DNA of 64,000 nt from Fratercula arctica (lineage: Eukaryota; Chordata; Aves; Charadriiformes; Alcidae). Position 1 is the stretch's first letter; every line of letters starts with the position of its first letter. Positions 22,191 through 34,852 of this stretch are shown in pieces. A program made the position numbers and the translations under genes. The DNA lies in assembly GCA_947846985.1 (NCBI GenBank), contig CANTUZ010000001.1:2356001-2420000 (forward strand), read 5' to 3'. The notes beneath the pieces were generated by a model. That model searched no databases, was not told the DNA's origin, and was given only the letters and a program-made list of their open reading frames with translations.

Positions 22191-25100
22191 TGAACATCCT
22201 CCATCCCATCATGCAGGTGGTTACAAGAGTGATGGAGGTTCTTAAAAGAGCACTTGAGTGTGCCCTGGTCCTCCAGCCCTCCCTGGAGCATGCACGAGAG
22301 GGTATCAGAAGTTCAGCTGCAGTGGGACATTGCGTCTATTGGACTGAGTCCCACAGCCAGAAATTGGGTTAACTCTTCACATCCCTTCTCCTCGTGGCTG
22401 TTCGATTCACTTCCCGAAGAGTTCATGGCATTTCATCATCAAGTAAGAGAGGGGAAAAGTCATGGGGAGTTTACATTTGGGTTTAAGAAGAGTTTTGTGC
22501 TCCTCATGCGTGTGTGACGAGGTCTTGTGGGGACAGCTCAGCACCGCTTGGCACTTGGGGCTGCCTCACTGCTGCCAGCTCCTTATCCAGAGGGTCCTCT
22601 TCACAGGATGGTGGCCCTGAATCCTGTCCCAACAGCATGGAAACACTCCCTCCCTCCTGCTGCTTTATGTGCTGGACATTCTCTGCCCGCACCGGTCCCA
22701 AGCACCACCCAATTGCCCTTTTGGTTGAGGTGACATCTTGTCCTGCTTTAGTTCAGTGCCCACGAAAATGCTGAAGGATGCTCCTTGGTTGGAAACAGCT
22801 CTTCTCTGATACAAGCGTGGATTCACCTGCAGACGCTCCTCAGCATTGGGATTTCAGGCTGGGGTGAAGGTTAGGGTTGGGGTTAGGTGATACTCCCTGT
22901 CCTCTGCTTTTCCAGCATTTCATGGAGATCCCACATAGATGCATTACTTGGGTAGGGGATGGCCACTGCTCCTCACACCCACACTGCTTTTGGAGTTGCC
23001 CTGTCCTGATTCCCCCAGCCTTGACCATCCCTATAAACACAAACAGGGGGCTTCCTTCAAATCCAGATCTTGTGGGCATCATCTCAAGAGAAGGCAGCAT
23101 CTGCATGGCCAGACTTAGTCCTGCTCTTAGAGGACAGCATCTAAGTCATGTCCCTGTGCCACCCACTGACACACTCACTTCGGGTTCCCACACATGGGTT
23201 CCCACGCCAGGTCTCCAATAGTTCAGTGACAAATGAGTGGACCTTTGGGGAGGAATGGGACAAGAGGAGGACACAGAGGGCTGCCAAAAATATGTGAAAG
23301 ACAAAGGACTACACTTAGGGTTCAGTGAGATCAGAAGCAAGTTGGTCCAAGGGATTGCCCAACCCTGGGCAATGCCTTTTGCAACTGGAAAAGGGATGTT
23401 CAGGAGAGGAAAAATGCTCCCACATCCTGGCAAGGGCAACCTTCACCCCCCGGCAGCGTTTCCTTCCCAGCCTCATCTGGTGAATCCATCTCACCCGGGG
23501 CACGGGGACACTCCAAAGTTCATCTCAGTTTGTGCAACCGTGGAGGCCACTCGTGTCCTACAACCACTAATAGATATCCCAGATGCTATCCCAGAGCCAG
23601 GAGCTGGAGGCGTTAATGGCACGGGGCTGCTCAGGGCGTTCCTGCGTTGCTGAGCTCCCCGTCGTGTTCCAGCCTGAGTTGGGACCTGCCGCGATCAGCA
23701 ACTGAGCAGGGCACAGCGGATGAGTCAGACATTCTCCACAACGCCGCCACCCCTGCATGACGTTTTTTTGGGGAGTCCGGGCATGCAAAAAAGCAAACAC
23801 CAAAACAGTAAAACGCATCCGCGAAGGCAGCAGGAGCAAGAAAGGGCGGTAAAACCTCATCTTGCATGTTTTAGATGCACCCATGCCATGGACACACCTG
23901 TGACATCTTGGGCTTCGTGGCACAATTTTGCTCGTGCAAACGCCGGCCAGATCCAGCCCTGCTTCAGAGTTTTAAGCTGTGGACTGACAGATGCACATCT
24001 TCTCTCTCCACGCTGATGGAATGGGATAAGGCTTAGCTAAGCTCATGTTTCTGCCTCTAAATGCTGGGAACCTTCCGGATGTACGATCCCCATTTGTGAA
24101 CAGGCAAAGTAAATGGATTAAATACTTTACGGAGTTAAAACCACCAAAATAAATTCTTGTTTCATTTCCCCTGTGACTCAGAGATGAAAACTCACTCTCC
24201 GCGGCAGCTATTGTGTAAGAGTGGGCTTGGTAAGTGGATTTTACTGTTTGCCTCTGTAACTTATCAACCGTTCCCGGAGAAGAAAAAAACCTTTTGCAGA
24301 ACATAAGCAACGCACTTGAAGCAGCAAAAGCAATTTGCTCAGGAAAGCGGTAGGTCTTTCCGGTGTGGAGGGGTTGGTTTTACGCAGGTGATGTATAAAC
24401 CCAGCAGCCCTTCAGCCAGCACACCTGAGCCCGGGTTTATTTAGGGCTGCCGGGAAGCTGCTGATAATCTGCTCAGGTTGACTGAATTCAGCTTTGGGAG
24501 AGAAATGGGAGCCTGTTCCGCCTTTTGTACCGATGAGAAATCAGCACTGAAATTAGTATTTCTACAGGTTTTATTGCTGCTTTCTGATGCTCAGGCTAAA
24601 AGCAGCAAGACAACCGTGTTCACAGAAAACCCAAACCACTCAATATATCTGTACTTTTACATTTGGAAGTTAAATTAGGGGATTACTTATTGTTAAAATG
24701 CTTTAATTAGATCTGATAATTACAGCCACAATCTCTTTTCTCAGTGCATGCTGCTCCGGGAAAATAAAAATCTCTGGGGCCATTGGGTTTATTTTCTTTC
24801 ACGTGTTGGGATTTTCATCTCTCTGTGCGTCTCAGAGCCTCACCCTCCAAATAAGACTGTTTCACTGGCAAAACCAAGCGGCAGAAAAGAAAAGCAGGCA
24901 GGAGTGGGGCTGATCTCTGCGCCTTTGCTCATTTACAGCAGGAATGAACCACTTTTGCTCTCAGGTCGGTGTTTTGCCGTCACTTTGCTTCAGCGAGCAC
25001 GATGCTTGACCGTGGAGCATCATCTCCATAAAACAGACGCAGCTCTTCATAGAGAAGAGTTTCAGAGGAATTAAATCAAAGCAGCTAGAGACACATCAGC

Positions 25101-26695
25101 ACATTGCTCCCACCATTCCTCCTTTGCAGGGTAAGTTTCAGTTCCCTTCTTGCATGCCAAGGCCCAGCTCTAAGCCCACGTCTCCCCCATACCCTCTTGA
25201 AGGACCATGCCAGACCCTTCCACAAAACGGGGAAAAAAGTGCTGAGCTTGGCTCATGCTACACTTTCGGCTTCAAACCGAGTTTCACCTCCTTCCTAGCC
25301 TTGGCAGAGGATGGGTAACTCCAAGATCTCCACCCATCCATGGATGGACACCTCCAAGGCCGCTCATCCATCTCCTGATGCCTCCCTCTCCTGTCGCCTT
25401 CCAGGTGCTCTCTTTGGAGCAGGGTCCAGTCAACAACCACAAAGGTCACAGTTCCCCATGGGGTTATTTTAGGAGCTTCATCTCTGTTTTCTTTCCCCAA
25501 CTGGCACCCCGGGACAGGCCCTTCCTTGAAGGAATTGACAGTGATGGGATCCCTCCCTGTAAGGATGCCCTTGGCTCCAACAGCCTCTTGTCCAAGCCAG
25601 CAAAACCTCAGCGTGGCTTCTTTTGTGTGCCACTGGATGTAATATTTGGTGTTGGGGTCTCACACACTTTGTGGGAGACTGAAATAGAGGAAAAAGGATC
25701 AGAAAGTGATGTTTCCAAGAAATGAGAGAGGAAGGGATGTGAATGTTGCTGGGTTACACTACAGAAGTGCTGTGGTCAGAAGCGGTAGGAAAATTTATAA
25801 AGAAGAAATGACCTTGGTCCAGCCATTGCTTCAGTGGTTGAGATGGATGAAGCATAAGAAAAAGTAGGATTAGGCTTGTGGCCACAATGTCGGGAGGAGA
25901 CTTCCCAGAGTCATTTGTTTGGAGAAGGTGCTGGAAAAAGGTCCTTGCAGGATATGAGGCTGCCCTAAGGCACACAATTCCCCTTGGCTGAACAACAGCT
26001 GTTCTCCTGGGCTTCAAAGGTGGGAATGTCTGGGATTGGGAAGGGCTTATCTCCTAGCGGGACACTGCTTCTTCCTCCCTTCAGTTGTCTCTGGCTGTAG
26101 GAAGAGAAGCAGAGAGGTGAAACAGAGATATTAAGGCTGGTCAGGGTGAATGGAGATATCTACATGCAAAAGCACCAAGAGAAACATCAGTGCCAGGGTG
26201 GTGGGGATGGCCAGTGTTGATAACCAGGGCTTCAATGGGACATGACCAAGTGAGGAACGCTGGAAACGGGCCATCTCCATCCAGCCCAGGCAGCCCCAGA
26301 GTGACAGGGTCCCTGTGTAGCCGAGCCCTTGGTGCAGAGTAGTGCTCTGATAATGGGAGAGTGCAGCGAGGTGCCACCAGCATCTCCACCGTCCCCCCGC
26401 TCTGTGGGTCAACCAAATCTACCCACACCACTCCCGATCAACATGTGTCTGCTCTAAAAACCATCCACTGCTGGAGGTGCCATGTCCTTCCCCAACATCC
26501 ACCGTGGACACAGAAAGCAACCCAACATGTCCTTTCCCTCTGCAGCTGGTAAATAAGGAGGAGAAGGGCTTCCCACCTCTTCCCCCAGCCACACAGCAGC
26601 CTTGAGCCCTGTTGAGGTCCTGGTCCCCAAAACTACTCTTGGACATATTTTTGTAAAACCTCTCTTCAGGTAGTTATTCACGCTCTCTCCAAGAA
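22191..26695. other. Intergenic DNA, no gene seen
   Basis: No supported gene. A very short telomere-like string (gttagggttggggttagg) lies at about 22870-22887. The section 24050-24760 is AT-rich and unique-looking and is a plausible site for conserved non-coding DNA. No exon with good splice sites and a recognisable domain was found. Confidence 0.5.
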
Positions 26696-27152
26696 GGATT
26701 AGGGCAACGGAGCTGGTGAGTGGTCTGGAGCACAAGTCTTGTGAGGAGCGGCTGAGGGAGCTGGGGGTGTTCAGCCTGGAGAAAAGGAGGCTGAGGGGAG
26801 ACCTTCTCGCTCTCTACAGCTCCCTGAAAGCAGGGGGTAGCCAGGGGGAGTCGGTCTCTTCTCCCAAGGAACAGGCCATGGGACAAGAGGAAATGGCCTC
26901 AAGTTGTGCCAGGGGAGGTTTAGGATGGATACTAGGAAAAATTTCTTGCCTGAAAGGGTTGTCAAGCATTGGAAGAGGCTGCCCAGGGCAGTGGTGGAGT
27001 CACCGTCCCTGGAGGGATTTAAAAGCCGGGCAGACGTGGTGCTGAGGGACATGGGTTAGTGGTGGCTTTGTCAGTGTTCGGTTGATGGTTGGACTCGATG
27101 ATCTGAAAGGTCCCTTCCAACCCAGGCAATTCTATGATTCTATGATTCTATG
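26696..27152 (+). mobile_element. CR1 LINE, 5'-truncated
   Basis: Plus-strand CR1 3' end. It carries [21 protein letters not shown] and the [19 protein letters not shown] segment, then the 3' UTR (ggttggactcgatgatctgaaaggtcccttccaaccc-like) and three octamers ending at 27152. Same subfamily as the copies at 33401, 37308 and 56327. The RT frame is interrupted after about 110 codons. Confidence 0.95.
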
Positions 27153-30100
27153 ACTTTTCCTCAGCTGCCCTGGAGAGATTCAGGAAACTCTTCCAATGTG
27201 CTTAACCCTCCCCATCCACTGCCACAAATAAAAATACCCGTGGTGCGAGCAGGCAGGGATGCGCCCAGCTGCGAACAGATAATGTTGCCATCACAGAAAT
27301 GTGCCCCAGCGAGTTTCAAGTTACACATTAACAAGAAATGGGGGAGAGCAGCGGTGACGCACGAATGGGCAGGGGAATTTACAGCAGGAACGCACGTGTT
27401 GTTCAGCTCACACAGAGGGGACAGCGGAGGGGACAGCCCCAACCCAACATGCTCCTGCACAAGCCAGGGCTGGCAGCAGCAGGTCTTTGTGAGCTGGAGA
27501 CACTCAGAGTGTGCCCAGGGCAGCAGGGTAAACACTGCTTTTTTGGGATCAGATCCATGTCCATCAGGCCAGAGTCAATTTAGAGTAGGAGTTTGACAGT
27601 CTGACAACAGCTTGTACTTCCAAGGAAGGTATGGGAAACTCCCAAATGCGGAGAAGTTCTCATAAAGCTGAGAAGATGCTCTTCCAGCTCTGACCTTCCA
27701 CCTTAACACAGGCACTGTTTGCTAAAGATATAAAAGCCAGCTGGAGATGTGCCACCCATGAGAAGCACCTCCATTTTTGGAGCCTGCTGAGGCCCTCAGC
27801 TCAGCCTTATCTCAGAGCGGGATCTCATGGCCACCCTCTGAGCAGCTTCAGGGGGCCAGTTTCACCATTGCTGAGCACGTCTGCAAGTCTGCCTTACTAC
27901 ATTGCAACCACCCTCATCCCTTCCTATCTTTTCTCACAACAAAGCTGGGCAATTGGGAGCAATCCACACCTCCTTGACTTGTGAACACACCACCTGGAAA
28001 CAGCCAGGGACATGAGCTTGGCTCCGGGGTCCACCACGGGGAAGGGGTCTCCCATGTGTCCATCAGACTTCTCTCCATGACCATTGTGCATACAACCATC
28101 CTTCTCCCCAGGTCACCCTCTGTTAAAAGAACATCTTGAAGGATGTTCAGGCACAAACATGGTAGCCTCCACAGAATGGAGATGGAGTGCTGCCTCCTCC
28201 ACCGTTGAAGCTGTATTTTGTGCTATGGACCACGCGGTGAAGCAGCACAGAGGAGGTCTGCGCTGCTGAGCACAGAGGACTCAAAGGGAATATTTTAATT
28301 CAGAGCAACAAGAAGTTTTGCGGTGACTGCCCTGATTGTCCCACCTACTGCACGTTGGTTTGCTCTGGAAACACAGCCCCAGAGCACGCAACCTTGGTTC
28401 TTTCCAGATGAAACCAAACTGGGACCAATCTGCTCTGGTAGAGCCCTGAACACACAGCAATACCTCTTGGGGATTCGTCAGTCTGACCCAGTGAGTGTCC
28501 CCTCAACCCTGTCCTCCCGCATGTACCAAGCAAGCATGGAAGACTCTTGCAATGTGGAAAGTGTCCACAGCACCCCAGGGGCCTTTTGGTGCTTTATTAA
28601 GGGCCAAGTGGCATCGTCACCATCATACTTGCTGTCACACACCTCAACGCTTTGCAACCTCAGAGTTCCTCCCTTGTCTTTACAACCTGTCTCCTGCCTC
28701 GATGTCCTTTCTCTTCTTCCCTAGTCTAAGCCTCTTCTTGCTGTTTCCTCTTGTCTTTTGTCCTGTCAGAGCTTTTATCTTTTCTTTCATCCCTTTTCTC
28801 TTACTGTCCCACCTTTCCTTACTGCCATAATTTCCAGATGGTTATGTCAACCCTTTCAAGGTCACCTTTAGGAAGATGAAGGCCACCTTCTTGAAGAAAA
28901 ATTGAAGAACTCAGGAGCAGCTCCATCAGGTGTATCCCAACCTTGAGGACCCTGAACAGGTCTTCAGGTGATCTTGCTGCTCACTGGGATGTCCATGTCT
29001 CTGTCCATGTCCGTGTCATGTGGAAGAGTTTGGAGGAAAGAGTCTGCTGGAGGCTTGCTGATGCCCCCCATCCCTGGACCTTGTAGATGAGCCTCAGGAT
29101 GAAGGCAGGTCACAGCAACACCTCAGATACCATCCCAGCTCCACAGAAATGATGGTGACACCTCCTGGTTGAACACAGATGCAGGTTCCTGGAGTTACAT
29201 CCAGTGACGGTGAATATGCAGGGCTGGGTCTTGGCAGGAGGCCCTCCACTAATCTCTGCGTGCCTGCAAGCCAGAGGCAACGTGATCCCACAATGTGATC
29301 CCATGAAGCTGTGCCTGCTGTCTAAATACTCCCAAACCTTGGGAGTATTGTTGGATGGCTCTTGGAGACTCTTCTCATGTTTCCTCTACTCCAGTAGTAC
29401 TGGTGACCTCCCACCTCCTGTTCCTGATGTGCTGCTGATGAAGCACAGCTTGGCATCAGAAAAGCAGCCAATGGGTTTTTGATGTGTCCCACCCCTACAC
29501 CAGACCATAGCAGCCCCATAGATTCACTCCCACCCAAGGGCTAAAACCCATCACTGGACGTGACCCTCATCTCTTCTCTTCTTCTCCCCCCATCTGCTCC
29601 CAGCTCACAGGATGGGAGGTAACAACGGTGTAAGGAGGGGGTTGCACTAGCAGAGAGGTCACATCCATCTGAAAGCACCAAGAATTCCCTCCTGGAGAGA
29701 CTTGGAAGCTGTTACGGTCCCACACCGGGACGGGGAAAAGGGCTAAGACTGAGTCCTGCTCCAGATGGGCATGGCCTCCTGATGTTCACGTCTGGTCACG
29801 AGCAACCAGAAGAAGGGCAGGAAAGCTGCCAGTTCTTGGAGAAAAACAAACCCCATAAACCTGCCAAGCGTCCCCGCTTGGAGATATTTACTCTTTCGAT
29901 GTGTTCTCATGGAAATTAATCCCAGTCTCACCCCTCCAGGTATGGTAAACATTATGAGTGAGGAATGGGGAGAGGCCAGGACAGCAGAGCACGGGGAACA
30001 AAGCTGCTTGGGTGTACCAGTCTTCACCGAAATGTGGTGGAACAGGCCCAAGCAGGACATAGCAGGGCCGTATGGGCTCTTTTCCAGCTCGGCCGGACCT

Positions 30101-30271
30101 CTATTCCCCCGCGGCCATCTCAGCTGCAGGACGAGTTGTTCTGCCCCAGTTTAACCTGGAGGAGGCTGACTCATCCCCTGGGCTCCTGAAGAGCCACTTC
30201 AAGGTTTCCTCAACTCGCACCAGGTTGCAACAAGCTCCAAAGAGATATTTTTTTCTCCTGCTGGGGAATGC
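27153..30271. other. Intergenic DNA, no gene seen
   Basis: Unique-looking sequence with a pyrimidine-rich stretch near 28670-28820. No exon, RNA gene or mobile element was recognised. Confidence 0.5.
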
Positions 30272-30395
30272 CAAAGCATGCAAAAAGCCAGAAATTATAC
30301 GGATGGGGAAAAAGAAGATTCACAGAGCTTAAAGCACGCTCTGCGAATCTTGTTTTTCCCCATCTGTATAATTTCTTGGGTTTTTGCATGCTTTG
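30272..30395. repeat. Long inverted repeat, 57/58-bp arms, 9-nt loop
   Basis: The left arm (30272-30328) begins 'caaagcatgcaaaaa' and ends 'gattcacagagc'. The right arm (30338-30395) is its reverse complement with about three substitutions and a small mismatched or indel patch. The loop is the 9 nt 30329-30337. A transcript would form a long, nearly continuous hairpin. Just downstream, 'gaatcttatttttccc' at 30397 repeats part of the right arm ('gaatcttgtttttccc' at 30345) in direct orientation, about 52 bp away. Confidence 0.93.
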
Positions 30396-31290
30396 TGAAT
30401 CTTATTTTTCCCAGTCCATGTATTTTCTTCTTTTATCGAGTGTTCTCAGTTGCTTAGGTGTCACCTTTTGCCTTGCGGCGGCTGTAGGACATGAGCACCA
30501 GTCCCATTCGCATCCGCATGGCACCCCCACGTGGGGAAAGCCTGGAGGCTCCATCACCAGCCTGACGTTTTCCATCTGATGGACGTGTGGAGCTTCCTGG
30601 GGGAAAGTATGAAGAGGTGGAAATAAAGATTAAATAATTAATTAGGGGAAATCCGGGGGAAACAGTGGCTGTGCTGGGAAAGTGCTGGTGGGGCAGAGCA
30701 AGGTGAGTACCAGCATCACTGCCTGAGCGCATGGGTTGCTTTGAGCAACCAAGGTGGGACCAGGACTCCTCATCCCTGATCTTCCACTGCATCCTGGGAA
30801 GTGGAGGGATGCGAGGAGCCCTCACAACAGATGCTGGGATGCCCCCAACCTGAGATGCACAGGCGTCTCCATGCCCCCCCAAAACCTGTCCCCATCTTAA
30901 CTCAGCAGTAGCAAGGGCTGGAGGAGAAAGGAGGAGCTGGAAACACCTGGAGGCACAACATCTGGAGGCTGGAAACATCTGGTGCGGTGCCATTGAGGTC
31001 TTTGAAGCCCTGGGAGAAACACTCAGAACAAACCCACGGCCGTCAGATAGTCCCAAGCTCAATTTCTGGCTTTACCTGCTCCTGGAAGAGATCACCTCCC
31101 ATGTGGGCAAAAACACAGGCAGGGAAGGGACCAGCTGTGCCACCCCCCAGGAGATCACTGTTAATTATTAAGGATAATTCTCTTCTTTTAGTCCTTTTTT
31201 TTTTTTTTAATATACTTTAATTCATTTTTTCATTTTCATTTTTTTCATTCTTTTTTTCGTATCTATTTGATCTATTTGTCTATCTGTTGA
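30396..31290. other. Intergenic DNA, no gene seen
   Basis: Apart from the partial direct copy of the hairpin arm at its start and a poly-T tract around 31194-31250, nothing is recognised. Confidence 0.5.
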
Positions 31291-31301
31291 TGTGTCTGTC
31301 A

Positions 31302-31338
<37 letters not shown>

Positions 31339-31363
31339 TCTATCTATCATCTGTCTATCTATC
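31291..31363. repeat. (TCTG)n(TCTA)n microsatellite
   Basis: Compound tetranucleotide repeat. TCTG units occupy roughly 31297-31318, TCTA units roughly 31321-31348, and a mixed TCTG/TCTA tail follows. Likely length-polymorphic. Confidence 0.95.
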
Positions 31364-31417
31364 ATAGCCATTAAGCTTTTTATTTCCTATATATTCATAT
31401 TTAATATAAAAATATAT

Positions 31418-31500
31418 CATAGAATCACAGAATATCTCAAGTTGGAAGGGACCCATTAGGGTCACCGAGTCCAACTCCTTGTCCCTCACAGGACTACTAT
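31418..31500 (-). mobile_element. CR1 3' tail fragment
   Basis: Minus-strand CR1 3' terminus. It starts 'atcatagaatcacagaat', continues 'ctcaagttggaagggacccattagggtcaccgagtcc' and stops near 'tccctcacaggac'. This is a different 3' UTR subfamily from most copies here. Only about 80 bp is present, which fits extreme 5' truncation. Confidence 0.88.
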
Positions 31501-32235
31501 CTATTCCTAGATATTCCGATTTAATACAGAAAGCTGATTTCCCTGGAGGAAGCGGTTCCCGTATTGTCTCGGCAGGATGGGGGGGGCACCTCGCAGACTG
31601 GTGGCTGCTGCGTCGGCATTCCCCTCCCGCCGCCGTTTCTCTTGGCAAGCAAATCCTTCTGCCAGGCAAACTCCTGCCAGTTCAGCAGGCCAGATCTGCT
31701 TCATCAGCAGCTGCTCGGATTTGCTGGTGGAAATGCTTCTTCTCTGAGGCTTTCGCAGTCGGAGCCGCCTCGTCCATTAATCACCCTGCCCTTAGCCTGG
31801 GTTAAAACACGCCGGGTTTTGCTCTGAAGCGCATCCTTCCAGCCAAGAGTCCTTAAATGCAAAGCGTTGTCCTCGCTTGCTGTGAGTTTTTTGGACTTAA
31901 AAAGGCTTAAACTCCTTCAGGGATTAAATTCAGACATGAAGAATACGGAGGCACATGGGGAAGCGGCCGCTCGGGAGCCCCACTCCAAAGCGATGGCTTC
32001 TACAACGAGGGAGCGGCGTGAGGATGGGAATCAAGTGAACCTCCATTTCTTGGGATCCATCTCCAAATTTTGCTTTTATGGCCAGATTCTTCTTTTTTTC
32101 CAGATGATATTTTCAGCTGTGGGTTGTCACCATCAGGCGGTGTTTGGCTCTTGGGGTTTCCAACCTTTATGTCTCATCTTTGTTGGGGTTCCCTGAGCAT
32201 TATGTATCTCTTTGGGACCCTGTACCCTCTGTCAT
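31501..32235. other. Intergenic DNA, nothing recognised
   Basis: Unique sequence between a CR1 tail and the pentanucleotide tract. No gene supported. Confidence 0.5.
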
Positions 32236-32536
32236 ATGAAATGAAATGAAATGAAATGAAATGAAGTAAAATGAAATGAAATGAAATAAATAAAATAAAA
32301 TAAAATAAATAAAATAAAATAAAATAAAATAAAATAAAATAAAATAAAATAATAAAATAAAATAAAATAAAATAAAATAAAAATAAAATAATAAAATAAA
32401 ATAAAACAAAATTAAATAAACAAAAATAAAATAAAACAAAATGAAATAAACAAAAATAAAATAAAACAAAATGAAATGAAAAGAAAAAATAATGAAACAA
32501 AATGAAAAAAATAATGAAACAAAACAAAACAAAACA
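32236..32536. repeat. Pentanucleotide tract (TGAAA)n(TAAAA)n, drifting to AAAAC
   Basis: About 300 bp of A-rich pentamers. The first part (32236-32286) is mostly ATGAA/TGAAA units. The middle is TAAAA units broken by occasional tetramers. The distal part mixes AAATA, AAACA and ATGAA variants. On the minus strand the motifs are TTTCA and TTTTA. Minus-strand open frames of 110-117 codons rich in Phe, Tyr, Ile and Leu arise only from the repeat. Confidence 0.97.
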
Positions 32537-33087
32537 ATTAAATTTAATTTTAAAAAAAGTTGTTTATTCTGCCTGGCTTAGTGATGCCACGTCGAGCTCC
32601 TGCCTTTCTCAGCTAATTCGGTGCTGCTCTCCCCCAAAATCTCATCCCCCTCCTCACTCCAGTGTGGACCCCAGGGAAGCAAATCCCCGTTCCCACCAGC
32701 ATATCCAAGGGGAAACTGGAGTATTAATGCCCTGAATATCCTCACGAGAACTCAGTCCCTCCTGGATGGGCTGTGGGGAGGGGATGAACCTTTGCAAACA
32801 GCCAGATTTACGAAAAACATTCCAGAAGACTAAGACCAGGAAGATTAAAATCAACAAGGCTGACAAATTATTTTCTTAACCGCTCAGGGCATGGCTGTGT
32901 TTTATTTATCTCCCTCCATGGGATATGCCCACCAGGAAACTCCACGTGACTCCTGAGGCTGTTTCAACATTGTCCCCTCAACGAGGTGACATGGAGCAAG
33001 GACAGGCTTGGGGTGAAGATCTTGGGGAACACTCACAGCTTGGTCTCCTCGGGGTTTCCCACCATTGCAGTGCATTCCCCTGCTATT
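32537..33087. other. Intergenic DNA, nothing recognised
   Basis: Unique sequence, no supported gene. Confidence 0.5.
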
Positions 33088-33252
33088 ATAGAATCATAGA
33101 AGGGTTTGGGTTGGAAGGGACCTCTAAAGGCCATCTAGTCCAACTCCCTGCCATGAACAGGGACATCTTCAACCAGACCAGGTTGCTCAGAGCCCCGTCC
33201 AACCTGGCCTGGGATGTTTCCAGGGATGGGGCATCTCCCACCTCTCTGGGCC
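33088..33252 (-). mobile_element. CR1 3' tail fragment
   Basis: Minus-strand CR1 3' UTR and last codons of the RT ORF: 'atagaatcatagaagggtttgggttggaagggacctctaaaggccatctagtcc' through 'gggatggggcatctcccacctctctggg'. Homology ends at about 33252. Confidence 0.92.
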
Positions 33253-33400
33253 GAGGTATTGCCAGAGCCAGCCCAGGTTCTGGACCTTGCACCACGGCTG
33301 GGGACATAAAACAGGTTGGGGATGGGATTTATTACCCTTGAGATGAAGGACTGTCATGGATGTAAGGACATGACGTGACACAATGTGACAGAAAATGGAG

Positions 33401-33806
33401 CCACTACAAGAGAGGCATCAAGGTGCTGGAGTGCATCCAAAGAAGACCAACGAAGCTGGTGAAGGGTCTAGAGAACAAGTCCTATGAGGATTGGTGGAGG
33501 GAGCTGGGGGTGTTCAGCCTGGAGAAAAGGAGGCTGAGGGGAGACCTTCTTGCTCTCTACAACTCCCTGAAAGGAAGTGGTAGCCAGGGGGGGTCAGTCT
33601 CTTCTCCCAAGGAACAGGCCATGGGACAAGAGGAAATGGCCTCAAGTTGTACCAGGGAGGTAGAACTGGATGATCTTTAAGGTCCCTTCCAACCTAACCA
33701 TTCTATGATTCTATGACTCTATGGTTTAGTGGTGGACTTGGCAGTGTTAGGTTGGACTCGATGATCTTAAGGGTCTTTTTCAACATAAATGATTCTATGG
33801 TTCTAT
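33401..33806 (+). mobile_element. CR1 LINE with two 3' tails
   Basis: Plus-strand CR1 starting 'cactacaagagaggcatcaaggtgctggag', with [27 protein letters not shown] and [19 protein letters not shown]. After 'ttgtaccaggga' (about 33658) it jumps to a short 3' tail of another type ('gatgatctttaaggtcccttccaacc' plus octamers, ending about 33722). A second tail, the expected type for this subfamily, follows ('ggtttagtggtggacttggcagtgttagg', ending 33806). About 170 bp of the normal sequence is absent at the junction. Confidence 0.9.
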
Positions 33807-34852
33807 AAGCAGGAGGGTTGCATGGCCAAGAGACGTGGGGATGGAGAAGCACACACCCTCCCCTTGGCTTATACAGAAGACAGGTCTCCAAATGGAGCAT
33901 AGGTCCCCAAACCCCTTGTTCCGTCATTCCTTAGGTCTTTCCCAACTCCCTGCCACTGACACACACAAAACCTTTTGCCCACCATGTAGGATCACATCAT
34001 GGATCCCACCTTGTTGGTGGATTTTGGGAGCCACTTTCTTCATGAAAGCAGACAAGGTGTGCTCAGCGATGTTCAGGAAGAGCTGCCTGCATGGCGTGCA
34101 GGCATGACCTGGCAGCACGGGCAGATCCCTGAGGGAAGGCAGATCCTTTGGGATCTCACTTCTGCAACAGGATTTGATGGGAAAGCCGCCGGCCAGCTCA
34201 GCTGGAGCCACTCCATCACCGCCCAGGACAACCCATGAACTGGAAAAGTTCTTCCCCACTAGCACAGATGCTCGTACCCTAGGACTTGCTTATCTCAATG
34301 AGGATCATGATTTATTTTTCCTATTTTTGAGCCAAACCAGCTATATCTTACTTCTACCAGCACATAATTTGGGTCGTTTCCCTGCTTATTCGCTTGCTGC
34401 GCTGTGCATTGCTCAGGGAATTAGGGTTGCGTGACTGCTCCGAGGAATGCCGAGGGAGTATTTGCTCATGCCCATCGCTGGAAGGTTTTTATCTCAATGC
34501 CCAATTCATAAATTTCCTTGTTCTTGCCAACACGCAGCCAGTTCCTGGTGCATCCAGCTCCCAGTTTCCCAGCGGTGAACTGGGTCACAGTTAGTGGGGG
34601 AGCAGCTCTAAGCTCAGGACTGGGAACCAGTTCCAGGCTGCTGGGCCAGGATCAGTCCCGGATGGAGGAGGAATTGCTCATGTCTCCTCTGGGACACCCC
34701 TAAATCGTTAGCTGGCAGAGCAGATTAACTCATGAGGAGCCACACAGCTGCAGTGGGTGCCACCAGCTGATCGGAATCTTCCATTTCCCCATGGAAAAGC
34801 TTTTGAAGAGACCTGAGCATGCAAAACAACGTCTGAATGTCATGATGTTCAC
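33807..34852. other. Intergenic DNA, no gene seen
   Basis: Unique sequence between CR1 copies. No exon or RNA recognised. Confidence 0.5.

Noticed and set aside
22870..22887. Telomere-like TTAGGG string
   Set aside because: Only about three imperfect units, too short to be an interstitial telomere.
32174..32532. Minus-strand frames of 110-117 codons rich in Phe/Tyr/Ile/Leu, resembling membrane segments
   Set aside because: They translate the TTTTA/TTTCA pentanucleotide repeat and have no other sequence.
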